Assembly (NCBI GenBank): GCA_910587755.1
Contig: CAJUNZ010000026.1
Location: 1 to 31,818 of the forward strand
Direction: 5' to 3'
DNA: 31,818 bases
From: an uncultured Acetatifactor sp.
Lineage (GTDB): Bacteria > Bacillota > Clostridia > Lachnospirales > Lachnospiraceae
Under the pieces are notes generated by a model. It did not search any database, was not told the DNA's origin, and was given only the letters and a program-made list of their open reading frames with translations. A program made the position numbers and the translations under genes. Shown in pieces: positions 1-7,564 of the stretch (position 1 is its first letter; each line of letters starts with the position of its first letter).

Positions 1-47
1 GACCACCGAGATCTACACTCTTTCCCTACACGACGCTCTTCCGATCT
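1..47. other. Residual Illumina TruSeq/P5 adapter (artefact)
   Basis: The first 47 bases match the 3' part of the Illumina P5/TruSeq universal adapter, including its ACACTCTTTCCCTACACGAC core and its GCTCTTCCGATCT end. This is synthetic sequence left at a contig end. Read on the minus strand it stays open and in frame with the neighbouring gene, and encodes the known contaminant peptide RSEERRVGKECRSRW. Genomic sequence therefore starts at base 48. Confidence 0.98.
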
Positions 48-1301
48 TATATTGCTCTCTGAGTCAGCAAGTACCGAAAATAGATAATCCCCCATACCCA
101 TATTCAGTTCATCGGCATCATTTTCTAATTGCTTCTGACCTGTTTTCTTAAAGGCAAAGAATTCTGCCACACCAGGTTTCCTATTCATACCTACATGAAT
201 CCATGAAGGATTCAAATAACTAACAATATACGGAGAATGGCTAGTAATAATGACCTTACAATCATCTAATAATTGACTAATAATCTGTATATATGCCTGG
301 AACAATCCTGGATGAACAGAGTTTTCCGGTTCTTCAATTGCTATCAAGGAAATGTTGCTGACACTAGACACAATTATCTTCGTAAGTATCATAAAAACCC
401 TCTTAGCTCCATCTGACATCATTGAAAAATTAACAGGATTTGTCAAGTTTCTATCTTTAACAAACAAAACATATATAGAATTAGTAAATATGAACGGTGC
501 ATTTTCAGGAAATTGTCCTTTTTCTGTAGCATTAATTTTAAAATTCTTTACTATAATATCTTCAATATTCGGAAACAACTGAAAATACACGTCCTTCAGT
601 AACTCGAACTTATCTTCATTTTGTTTTTTTAGATTAAAAATAATACGAGGAAGATTGTCAGCGTTAATCATCTCATTCTCAAACCCTTTGCGGATGATGG
701 GATCGGGCTGATAGAAGCTTTTTGCATCTAAATTATCTTCCATATATATTCTCATACCGTTTAACTTCTTAATAATTATCTCATAATAAAGTTCATCATA
801 TGCTCTTAGTTTATTCACAACCAGCTCCGAAGCTTCGATCTTAAGTTTTGAAGAACATCTTCCAGTCTCAGAACTTTTATACAATGCAGACTCTTTTGTT
901 CTATTTATTAGTTGTGTATATTTTTGTCCTTTTTCATCCAGCTTCATTTTTAAGTATTCATTAACGATTTCTGGCTCCTCGTCTTCATCACACTTCCATG
1001 AAAACTCATATCCATACTGAATACGAAAGTCCTTTCCCTTATCTACTGTTAAAACCTCTACATCGAACTTGTAGTTTCGCCCCTTCATACTCTGGTTAAT
1101 TGGAATAAGATTGGTATTAGCCATCATCTCCACCTTGTCATCAATGGGTGCCTTTATGAAAGTTAATCCAAAGTCAATACCAGAAAGCACATTAGATTTT
1201 CCAAAATTGTTAAGTGCAACAAGCGCTGTAATATTATCAAATGTAATTTTCACATTAGATAAATTTTTGAATCCATCTATTAGTACGGCTTGTATCTTCA
1301 T
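48..1301 (-). CDS. AAA family ATPase (AAA15/AAA21, OLD-like), C-terminus cut by contig end
   Basis: The start is ATG at 1299-1301, with an AAAGGA ribosome binding site 9 bp upstream. The 418 codons up to base 48 contain no stop. The protein has the layout of SMC/RecF-like AAA_21 ATPases. It begins MKIQAVLIDGFKNL. A P-loop lies near residues 29-37 (ALNNFGKSN, where Ala replaces the usual first Gly). Further on are a signature-like MMSDGAKR, a Walker B (SLIAIEEPENSVHP) and an H-loop-like VIITSHSPYIV. The last visible motif, ELNMGMGDYLF, is usual near the C-terminus of this family, so few residues are probably missing. Such ATPases often act in phage defence or toxin-like systems, sometimes with a nuclease partner, but no partner is visible because the contig ends. 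The gene is visibly much more AT-rich than the genes from 4 to 23 kb, which suggests acquisition. Specific function unknown. Confidence 0.88.
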
Positions 1302-1625
1302 AATGACACATCCTTTCTCTTTGCTCATACATACTATACCGCCTTCTTTTGTTATATGCAATATATTTTTGCTTATTTTCTTTATAATGTATCCAGAAGA
1401 ACATTTTGATATTCATAACGTAATTTATTTTTACATATTTTGTTTAGGATTTTTTGCTATTTGATATTTTTTTGTAATATTAAAGCATCATTGAGTAATT
1501 CTCGGTGGATTTCATTTAGCACCATTTAATGATTTTAGAAATCAGTTATTCGTTTAACGGTAATGCTTTTACCCAAACATATAGTAACTTCGTCAATACA
1601 GTTTATAATCTCGCAGGTAGTCGGC

Positions 1626-1651
1626 GGGGAATAAAAAATTTCCCCTGATTT
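1626..1651 (+). terminator. Possible short intrinsic terminator or attenuator
   Basis: A GGGGAA (1626-1631) and TTCCCC (1640-1645) stem with an A-rich loop is followed by TGATTTT. The six-pair stem and interrupted T run make it a weak terminator candidate. It lies about 90 bp upstream of the PepSY gene, so it could attenuate that transcript or stop read-through from upstream. Confidence 0.35.
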
Positions 1652-1709
1652 TAATGTGCCTTTAACTTTCGGTGAATATAATGATGTTAACTGATAAACA
1701 GAACCAGGT

Positions 1710-1734
1710 GCCCGCAAATGCGGGCGGGGAGGTA
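1710..1734 (+). promoter_or_regulatory. 5' hairpin fused to Shine-Dalgarno (copy 1)
   Basis: A perfect 6-bp GCCCGC/GCGGGC hairpin with an AAAT loop (1710-1725) is followed after one base by GGGAGGTA, the ribosome binding site of the PepSY gene (7 bp to its ATG). The same arrangement recurs at 16031-16055 before an unrelated gene. A hairpin directly 5' of the SD could stabilise the mRNA end or set ribosome access. That role is inference. Confidence 0.6.
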
Positions 1735-1739
1735 GAAAG

Positions 1740-3164
1740 ATGAAAGCTGTAAAACCATTTTTTTCATCGGTGCGCAATGCTGTTCTGTCTATTCTGTGTG
1801 CGGTGGTTGTTCTGGCTGCAGTGGGGACAGGAATTGTCCTGGCTGTACAGGCAGTGGAAAAGGATACGCCCATGGACAGAAAGGCGGCGCTGGGGTATGC
1901 CTTGACCGATGCAGGTGTGAGTGAATCGGACATTACGGTAACAAAGCAGAAGCTGGACAGAGCGGACAACTGCTATGAAATCGAGTTTTATACAGATATG
2001 TATAAGTACGAGTATAAAATCGACGCATCCACAGGTGCGGTGGCAGGAGTGGACATTGAAGCGATATCAGCCGGAATAGCCTCCGGAGCTGCGGCTCCGG
2101 AAGGGGCATCTCCTTCCGGCGGCGGGGAGTCTCAGGAAGGAACGGAGGGAACCTCGGCGACGGGTCAGGAAGAACCCGAGGGAACCCCGGCGACAGGTCA
2201 GGAAGAACCCGAGGGAACCCTGGCGACAGGTCAGGAAGAACCTGAGGGAACTTCAGCGACAGGTCAGGGGGGAGCTGAGGGAACCCAGACGGCAGGCCAG
2301 GAAGGAGAGGCTGTGGATTTGGAGGCGGCTAAGGCAGCAGCTTTGGCCGATGCAGGTTTTTCTGCCGCCGATGTGACTTTCACAAAGACAAAAGAGGATA
2401 TGGACGACGGAATGCCGGTATATGATATTGAGTTCTATACGGCTTCAGCCCAGTACGACTATGAAATCAGTGCGATTACAGGCGCTGTTTTGGATAAGAG
2501 CATGGAGGCATTTCAGGCCGGTGGATCCGGCCAGGCTTCTGCTTCTGGAAGCGCTGGGACAGGAACTGCCGGCTCCGGAAGCGCTGGAACAGGAACTGCC
2601 GGCTCCGGAAGCGCCGGCACAGGAACTGCGGGTTCCGGCAGTACAGGAAGTAATCCGGGTCAGACTTCAGACATTAATCTGAACCGGGCGAAGGAAATCG
2701 CAGTGGCCGACGCAGGCCTTGCCCTGTCAGATGTCACCTTTACAAAGGCAGAGCAGGACTGGGATGACGGAGTAAGCGTATATGAACTGGAATTCTATAC
2801 CACGGCGGCAGAGTATGAGTATGAGATATTTGCTTCTAACGGGGGTATCAAGGACAGCGAGGTAGAATGGTTTCAGCCTGCCTCCGCATCGGGGGATGGC
2901 AGCCGCTCCTACATCGGAGTGGACCAGGCAAAAGAGATTGCCCTCAACCATGCGGGCTGTGATCTGACCGAAGTGATTTTTACCAAGGCAAAAGTGGAGC
3001 AGGATGACGGTTATTCCCAGTATGAGATTCAGTTCTGCCATGGCAGCTCGGAATATGAGTACTGCATAGAGGCTTATACGGGAGGAATCCTGGAGTGGGA
3101 GTGCGGCAGCTGTGACAATTCTTCCCATAACCACAGAGGACACAGCAGCGGACATCATCGTTAG
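1740..3164 (+). CDS. Membrane-anchored protein with four PepSY repeats and His-rich tail
   Basis: This 474-residue protein has a short basic N-terminus, one hydrophobic segment (about residues 13-37) acting as signal or anchor, and four PepSY-like units. Each unit carries the pattern A(L/V)xDAG...(V/I)TxTK...YEIEFYT...YEYxI...(T/N)Gxxx. They lie near residues 43-105, 192-255, 312-370 and 385-445. Units 1 and 2 are separated by an 11-residue repeat rich in Glu, Gly, Thr and Pro; units 2 and 3 by a Gly/Ser/Ala/Thr repeat. The C-terminus is rich in Cys and His (SSHNHRGHSSGHHR), possibly metal binding. PepSY domains are extracellular or periplasmic modules, some of which inhibit peptidases. The start is fixed by GGGAGGT 7 bp upstream. 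It is monocistronic and ends before two terminators. Substrate or partner unknown. Confidence 0.85.
   Translation: MKAVKPFFSSVRNAVLSILCAVVVLAAVGTGIVLAVQAVEKDTPMDRKAALGYALTDAGVSESDITVTKQKLDRADNCYEIEFYTDMYKYEYKIDASTGAVAGVDIEAISAGIASGAAAPEGASPSGGGESQEGTEGTSATGQEEPEGTPATGQEEPEGTLATGQEEPEGTSATGQGGAEGTQTAGQEGEAVDLEAAKAAALADAGFSAADVTFTKTKEDMDDGMPVYDIEFYTASAQYDYEISAITGAVLDKSMEAFQAGGSGQASASGSAGTGTAGSGSAGTGTAGSGSAGTGTAGSGSTGSNPGQTSDINLNRAKEIAVADAGLALSDVTFTKAEQDWDDGVSVYELEFYTTAAEYEYEIFASNGGIKDSEVEWFQPASASGDGSRSYIGVDQAKEIALNHAGCDLTEVIFTKAKVEQDDGYSQYEIQFCHGSSEYEYCIEAYTGGILEWECGSCDNSSHNHRGHSSGHHR
2151..2315 (+). repeat. In-frame 33-bp tandem repeat (linker 1)
   Basis: About five tandem 33-bp units, the last diverged, encode an 11-residue unit of the form T-(S/P/L)-ATGQEEPEG. 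They form an acidic, probably disordered linker between PepSY units 1 and 2. Near-identical units make this prone to copy-number change by slippage and to assembly collapse. Confidence 0.85.
2547..2651 (+). repeat. In-frame 30-bp tandem repeat (linker 2)
   Basis: Three full 30-bp units and one partial unit encode a 10-residue GSAGTGTAGS repeat, forming a neutral flexible linker between PepSY units 2 and 3. Unit length and composition differ from linker 1, so the two arrays arose independently. Confidence 0.85.
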
Positions 3165-3229
3165 TGTATGCATGCAGAAGGCGGGAGTAACTTCCCCCGC
3201 CATCACAATCAGATTGAAACAATAAAACA

Positions 3230-3288
3230 GCTGCCCCACCTATTGGAAGAATGCGAGAGCATATGTCCAACAGGCGGGGCGGCTTTTC
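3230..3288. terminator. Long-stem intrinsic terminator, probably bidirectional
   Basis: The arms 3230-3246 and 3267-3283 pair over about 17 positions with two mismatches and one G-T pair. On the plus strand TTTTC follows; on the minus strand TGTTTTATTGTTT follows the other arm. The element lies between two convergent genes (ends at 3164 and 3357), so it can terminate both. Confidence 0.7.
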
Positions 3289-3310
3289 TGTCATGGAAGG
3301 AAAAGACACT

Positions 3311-3338
3311 GGGCCTCTTTTTGGAGGGGCCCTTTTTT
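3311..3338 (+). terminator. Second intrinsic terminator
   Basis: A GGGCCTC / GGGGCCC stem around a T-rich loop is followed by six T residues (3333-3338). It is oriented for the plus strand and backs up the hairpin at 3230-3288 behind the PepSY gene. Confidence 0.7.
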
Positions 3339-3356
3339 AGCGGCAGCCAATCACTT

Positions 3357-3971
3357 TCAGATTTTCCCATATTCTGAACGCAGGTGGCGGAGAATGCTGT
3401 TTCTGTTGGAGGAGCGGAGACCTTCGGCAGCCTGAATCAGCTGTTCAATCCGGGCAGAGTCCCCTTCTTCCGCCCAGTATGCAGCCAGCTGGTAATAAGT
3501 CTGGCTCACATCCGTGCCGGTGCCGACGGCGAATTCCAGGAGTATGGCGGCTTCCCTGGGATGGTCTGCCGCAGCCAGAGCCTCGGCCCATTTCTGTAGT
3601 GTGCGCACCAACAGCGTATAATTCTGATCGTACTGTGATAAATCATTGATGTTTGCGGTGCCGTACTCCAGCTTCAGGTCGGTGTTGGACCAGCCTGTGA
3701 GATTCACAATCTTCATGGAGGTAAGGGACTCTATTGTTTCAATGCATTCCATGACCGCAGCGTCATCGTTGAGAAGATGTGTGGGAAAGGTCTCAAGAGG
3801 GATCTTAATATATCTTAAACCGTCAAGGGACTTACGACGGACAGAGTTTGCCCGCGTCTCCCGGGCCCAGAATTCTTTTTCATCAAGCTTGCTGCGCTTG
3901 GAGTAGCGTTTTGCATTGAAGGAAACAAGCAGTGCAAGGACAATAAAACTTGCCAAAAATCCGAAAGTCAT
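3357..3971 (-). CDS. Single-pass membrane protein with TPR-like C-terminus, unknown function
   Basis: A 204-residue protein. The start at 3971 has AAAGGAA about 8 bp upstream. Residues 3-18 (FGFLASFIVLALLVSF) form one membrane segment, followed by a basic stretch (KRYSKRSK), so the bulk is probably cytoplasmic. The C-terminal third, from LLVRTLQKWAEALAAADHPR to IEQLIQAAEGL, has the alternating small/large helix-pair pattern of tetratricopeptide repeats. I do not recognise a named family. It converges on the PepSY gene and diverges from the small membrane protein and VanW genes. A scaffolding or protein-interaction role is inference. Confidence 0.75.
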   Translation of the reverse strand: MTFGFLASFIVLALLVSFNAKRYSKRSKLDEKEFWARETRANSVRRKSLDGLRYIKIPLETFPTHLLNDDAAVMECIETIESLTSMKIVNLTGWSNTDLKLEYGTANINDLSQYDQNYTLLVRTLQKWAEALAAADHPREAAILLEFAVGTGTDVSQTYYQLAAYWAEEGDSARIEQLIQAAEGLRSSNRNSILRHLRSEYGKI

Positions 3972-4117
3972 ATATAATTCCTTTCATAAGGAAGAGTCTT
4001 CACACAGCTGATACGGTTTAGCGTTTTAAATAAGCTGATCAGCCCTTTTTGACAGTTCCTAAGAGAAACAGGTCAACAGTCTGGTATGCGCCCTTCAGGG
4101 GCAGTAAGGAGTATAAA

Positions 4118-4225
4118 ATGTTCAATATGCATCATAAAAACACAAAACAGAAAATATCAGCCATTATTGTTATCATAATGGTTCTTGCCATGATCATACC
4201 AACTTTATCATATTTGTTCTATTAA
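4118..4225 (+). CDS. 35-residue single-pass membrane protein
   Basis: This small gene starts at ATG 4118 with a textbook AAGGAG 6 bp upstream and ends at TAA 4223-4225. The product begins MFNMHHKNTKQKISAI, a polar basic N-terminus, and continues as one uninterrupted hydrophobic helix (about residues 14-34) to the end. Tiny Lys-rich-head, single-helix proteins of this type are common in Clostridia; it resembles the DUF4044-like class, but I cannot confirm membership. It ends 35 bp before the VanW gene, so the two are probably co-transcribed. Confidence 0.7.
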   Translation: MFNMHHKNTKQKISAIIVIIMVLAMIIPTLSYLFY

Positions 4226-4260
4226 ATCAATAGAATGATATACAGGAAATGAGGCGGATT

Positions 4261-5847
4261 ATGAGAAATTGGATGAAAAAGGGATGCCTGACTCTGCTGA
4301 CGGCGGCATGCATCCTTGCGGTGGGTATGAATCTTGGGGGCGTGACCGCCGGGGCTCAGGGAACCTGGGGCGGAGCCGGTTATGAATCCTCCTCAAGCTC
4401 CGGCGCGATCAAAAAAGGGGTCTTTGCGGACGGCATAGAACTGTCCGGCATGACTGCCTCAGAGGCGGAGCAGGCGGTCAGCGCCTATGTGGAGAGCTTA
4501 AAAGGCGTACAGATCACCCTGATCGCAGGGGGCGGCGCGGAAGTGGTGGTGACGGCGGGTGAGCTGGGGCTTCACTGGGGCAATCCGGAGCTGGTGACAG
4601 ATGCCCTGGAGCTGGGCACCCGGGGCAATGTGATTGAGCGCTATAAAATCATGAAGGATCTGCAGCGGGAGAATTATGTTCTGCCCATCAAGCTCTCGTT
4701 CGATATGCAGACAATCAGTGATATCCTCATTGCCAGGTGCGCGGTGCATGACCAGAGGGCGGTGAGTCCCACTCTGACCCGGGAGAACGGCCAGTTCCAC
4801 ATTGTGGAAGGGCGCACGGGCTATATGCTGGACGTGGAGACTTCCATTGACAAAGTGAACGGGTTTCTGACCGGGGAATGGGACCGGCAGGCCTGTACCA
4901 TTGTGCTGGATGTGGCGGTGGAGCAGCCCCAGGGGAATCAGGAGGATCTGCAGCAGGTGAGGGATGTTCTGGGAACTTTTACCACATCATATTCTTCATC
5001 CGGACCATCCAGAAGCGCCAATGTACAGAACGGCTGCCAGCTTGTGAACGGCATTCTTCTCTACCCGGGGGAGGAGTTTTCCATGTACGAGAATGTGGCT
5101 CCTTTTTCCGAGGCAAACGGCTACTACATGGCGGGATCTTACATGAACGGCAAGGTGGTTGACAGCCTGGGCGGGGGAATCTGTCAGGTTTCCACCACAC
5201 TGTACAACGCTGTGCTGCTGGCGGAACTGGAGATCACGGAGCGTCATAACCACTCTATGATTGTGTCCTATGTGGACCCTTCCGCCGACGCGGCCATAGC
5301 CGAGAGCGCCGGGAAGGATTTCCGCTTTAAGAACAACCTGGACTATCCCGTCTACATAGAGGGATACACTCAGAACAAGAAGATCACCTTCACCATTTAC
5401 GGAAAAGAGACCCGGGCCGCAGGCAGAAGCGTCCGCTATGAGAGCGAAGTCTTAGAGACCATCCGGCCTGAATCGGATACCATCTATGCAGATGCCAGCC
5501 AGCCCATCGGTTATATTGTGACGGTCAGCGCCCATATCGGCTATAAGGCCCGACTGTGGAAAGTGGTGACGGAGAACGGTGTGGAGGTAAGCCGCACCCA
5601 GGTCAACAGCAGCAGCTATAAAATGGTTCCCAGAAGCGCCACCGTGGGCACGGCCACTGCCGATCCGGCAGCGCAGGAGCAGATTATGGCGGCAATCGGC
5701 ACCAACAGCATAGACCACATTAAAAATGTGATTGCGCAGCTGACGGCACCGCCGCAGACAGATCCGGCAACACCGGAAGCTCCTCCTGCCGCAGATCCGG
5801 TAGCGCCGGTAGCGCCGGAGACGCCCACAGAGATTATTGATGATTAG
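4261..5847 (+). CDS. VanW family envelope protein
   Basis: A secreted or membrane-anchored protein of 528 residues. The signal/anchor (CLTLLTAACILAVGMNLGGV) is followed by a putative peptidoglycan-binding region (PG_binding_4-like, about residues 45-215). The VanW domain (about residues 235-385) contains NGILLYPGEEFSMYENV, GGGICQVSTTLYNA, LEITERHNHSM and KNNLDYPVYIEGY, the conserved core of the family. The C-terminal tail is Pro/Ala-rich. VanW is named from vancomycin-resistance clusters, but most homologues are ordinary envelope proteins of unknown biochemistry. No vanA/B-type genes are nearby, so nothing here implies glycopeptide resistance. The upstream in-frame ATG at 4249 has its AGGA almost touching it; ATG 4261 has GAGG 6 bp upstream and is preferred. 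Confidence 0.88.
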   Translation: MRNWMKKGCLTLLTAACILAVGMNLGGVTAGAQGTWGGAGYESSSSSGAIKKGVFADGIELSGMTASEAEQAVSAYVESLKGVQITLIAGGGAEVVVTAGELGLHWGNPELVTDALELGTRGNVIERYKIMKDLQRENYVLPIKLSFDMQTISDILIARCAVHDQRAVSPTLTRENGQFHIVEGRTGYMLDVETSIDKVNGFLTGEWDRQACTIVLDVAVEQPQGNQEDLQQVRDVLGTFTTSYSSSGPSRSANVQNGCQLVNGILLYPGEEFSMYENVAPFSEANGYYMAGSYMNGKVVDSLGGGICQVSTTLYNAVLLAELEITERHNHSMIVSYVDPSADAAIAESAGKDFRFKNNLDYPVYIEGYTQNKKITFTIYGKETRAAGRSVRYESEVLETIRPESDTIYADASQPIGYIVTVSAHIGYKARLWKVVTENGVEVSRTQVNSSSYKMVPRSATVGTATADPAAQEQIMAAIGTNSIDHIKNVIAQLTAPPQTDPATPEAPPAADPVAPVAPETPTEIIDD

Positions 5848-5947
5848 TCAAAACCGGCCGGAGTCTGGAAAAGGGGAAATATCAGGGCCTGATGGGGAGG
5901 GAGTCCCCATAAGGGCGGCAGCGCTGCAGAAGGGTGTGGAGGCAGGG

Positions 5948-6970
5948 ATGAGAATTGGCAAGGTGCCGGAGAATGTTTTAAAGCGGGCTGTGTTCAGACA
6001 GATCAGAGCAAGGCAGTCCCAGGCCGTATGGGGCCCGGGGATAGGGCGGGACTGCGCCGGAATAAAGCTGTCGGAGGGGGAGATCCTTCTCACCTGTATG
6101 CAGGAAGCCTATGTGGCGGCAGGGCGGGAAACGCTGGGCCGCCTTCGGCTTTCCGGACAGGAGGGGCAATCCCGGGGGGTGGAACCTTTTATGACCATGT
6201 CTGCGCTGATACAGAAATGTGCCAACAACCTGGCGGCAGGAGGAGCCCGTCCTGTGGCTGTGATGCTTACTCTGCTTCTGCCTGAGACCATGCAGGAACC
6301 GGAGCTCAGGGCATTGATGGCGGAGGCGGAGGAAAAATGTCAGGAGCTCTCCATACAGGTTGTGGGGGGACAGACCAGAGTCACCAGGGGGACCCTCCTG
6401 CCCATGGCTGTGGCTGCAGGCTATGGGGCGGCAGAAGAGGAATACTGCGGCCGTCTGGCCGGAGCCCATCCGGGAGATGAAATTGTGCTGAGCAAATGGA
6501 TCGGTCTGTATGGGACGGCACTGCTGGCGGCCCGGCACAGGGAGAGACTTCTGGAGAGGTTTCCAGGATTTCTGGTGGAGGAAGCCCGGGGGTTTGAGAG
6601 GTATCTTTCCATTCTGCCCGAGGCCAGCATTGCCTGGGCCAAAGGAGCATCTTCCATTCACGATGCCTCCGAGGGCGGGATTCTGGGAGCTCTGTGGGAG
6701 ATGGCGGAAAGAGCCGGGACGGGTCTGGAGGCAGATATGAGGAAGCTTCCTCTGCGCCAGGAGACGGTGGAGATATGTGAGCTCTGCGGGGAGAACCCTT
6801 ATCTGCTGTCCTCCGGGGGATGCCTGGTGATGACGGCACCGGACGGCGCAGGCCTGGCGGCGGCTCTGGAAAAAGAACATATTCCTGCGGCGGTGGTGGG
6901 CAGGATCACAGAGGGCAATGACAGGATCCTGGTAAATGAGGGAGAGATCCGTTACCTGGACAGACCATAG
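5948..6970 (+). CDS. AIR synthase-related protein (HypE/PurM/ThiL-like ATP-binding fold)
   Basis: This 340-residue protein belongs to the PurM/HypE/ThiL/SelD superfamily, whose dimeric fold binds ATP and phosphorylates or activates small substrates. The N-terminal domain has GIGRDCAGIKL and a mid GGQTRVTRG. The C-terminal domain has SIHDASEGGILGALWEMAE and the SSGGCLVMTAP segment. HypE proper ends in a conserved Pro-Arg-Ile-Cys that is carbamoylated; this protein ends EIRYLDRP, so it is not a canonical hydrogenase-maturation HypE, and no other hyp genes are near. The frame opens at 5837, but only ATG 5948 has GGAGG at good spacing (5 bp) and starts at the family's MxIGKV. Substrate unknown. 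The gene order with the regulator and aminotransferase suggests an operon. Confidence 0.8.
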   Translation: MRIGKVPENVLKRAVFRQIRARQSQAVWGPGIGRDCAGIKLSEGEILLTCMQEAYVAAGRETLGRLRLSGQEGQSRGVEPFMTMSALIQKCANNLAAGGARPVAVMLTLLLPETMQEPELRALMAEAEEKCQELSIQVVGGQTRVTRGTLLPMAVAAGYGAAEEEYCGRLAGAHPGDEIVLSKWIGLYGTALLAARHRERLLERFPGFLVEEARGFERYLSILPEASIAWAKGASSIHDASEGGILGALWEMAERAGTGLEADMRKLPLRQETVEICELCGENPYLLSSGGCLVMTAPDGAGLAAALEKEHIPAAVVGRITEGNDRILVNEGEIRYLDRP

Positions 6971-7078
6971 GCCGTGACAAAAAAAGAAAGGGCAGTTCCT
7001 AAAAATTCTGATCCAGCGAAAGCGTCAGGTGGGAATTTTGGGTGTGGGCAGATTCGGCAGGCAGGAAGGAGAGGAAAT

Positions 7079-7564
7079 ATGTTGAGGGAAGAATTACTGG
7101 CAGTGATTGAAAAAAACAGCCGGATTGATTTAAAGGAGCTTGCGGTTTTACTGGGTATTCAGGAGGCGGAGGCAGTGGAGGAGCTTGAGGCCCTGGAGAG
7201 GGAAGGGGTTATCTGCGGCTACCACACTTTGATCGACTGGGAAAAGACTTCCAATGAAAAAGTGACTGCCCTGATCGAAGTGAGGGTGACTCCTCAGAGG
7301 GGACAGGGATTTGACAAGATTGCCGAGCGCATTTACCGGTATCCGGAGGTTCGCAGCGTGTATCTGATCTCCGGAGGATATGACCTGATGGTGATTCTGG
7401 AGGGAAAATCGCTCAAGGAGATCTCCGCTTTTGTGTCTGATAAACTCTCCACTCTGGATACGGTTCTCAGCACAGCAACCCATTTTATTCTGAGAAAATA
7501 TAAAGACCATGGCACTGTGATGGCCAGGAAAAAAGAAGATGAAAGGGAGATGATTACCCCATGA
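7079..7564 (+). CDS. Lrp/AsnC family transcriptional regulator
   Basis: A 161-residue regulator. The N-terminal winged helix-turn-helix covers about residues 4-55 (RIDLKELAVLLGIQEAEAVE, then LEREGVICGYHTLIDW). The C-terminal RAM/AsnC ligand-binding domain has VTALIEVRVTP, GFDKIAERIYRYPEVRSVYL and SGGYDLMVILEG. Such proteins form octamers or dimers and sense amino acids. ATG 7079 follows AAGGAG at 7 bp; the 35 in-frame codons upstream of it look non-coding. The stop overlaps the next start as ATGA (7561-7564), which indicates translational coupling with the aminotransferase, so control of that gene by its substrate or product amino acid is likely (inference). Confidence 0.92.
   Translation: MLREELLAVIEKNSRIDLKELAVLLGIQEAEAVEELEALEREGVICGYHTLIDWEKTSNEKVTALIEVRVTPQRGQGFDKIAERIYRYPEVRSVYLISGGYDLMVILEGKSLKEISAFVSDKLSTLDTVLSTATHFILRKYKDHGTVMARKKEDEREMITP

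Larger units (their letters stand above)
1302..1739. other. AT-rich divergent intergenic region
   Basis: This 438-bp gap separates the minus-strand ATPase from the plus-strand PepSY gene. The half next to the ATPase is AT-rich like that gene. Toward the PepSY gene it holds a TATAAT at about 1600 with no convincing -35, a GGGGAA/TTCCCC hairpin (1626-1651) and the hairpin-SD element (1710-1734). The open frames crossing it have no recognisable family or ribosome binding site, so I call no gene. Confidence 0.6.

Noticed and set aside
2151..2651. CRISPR-like regular repeats
   Set aside because: The units are contiguous without spacers, multiples of three, in frame within the PepSY gene, and encode low-complexity linkers.
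4261..5847. Vancomycin-resistance determinant
   Set aside because: VanW domains are widespread in Clostridia outside resistance clusters; there are no van ligase, dehydrogenase, dipeptidase or two-component genes here.
5948..6970. hypE, hydrogenase maturation
   Set aside because: It lacks the C-terminal Pro-Arg-Ile-Cys tail, and no hyp or hydrogenase genes lie in the window.
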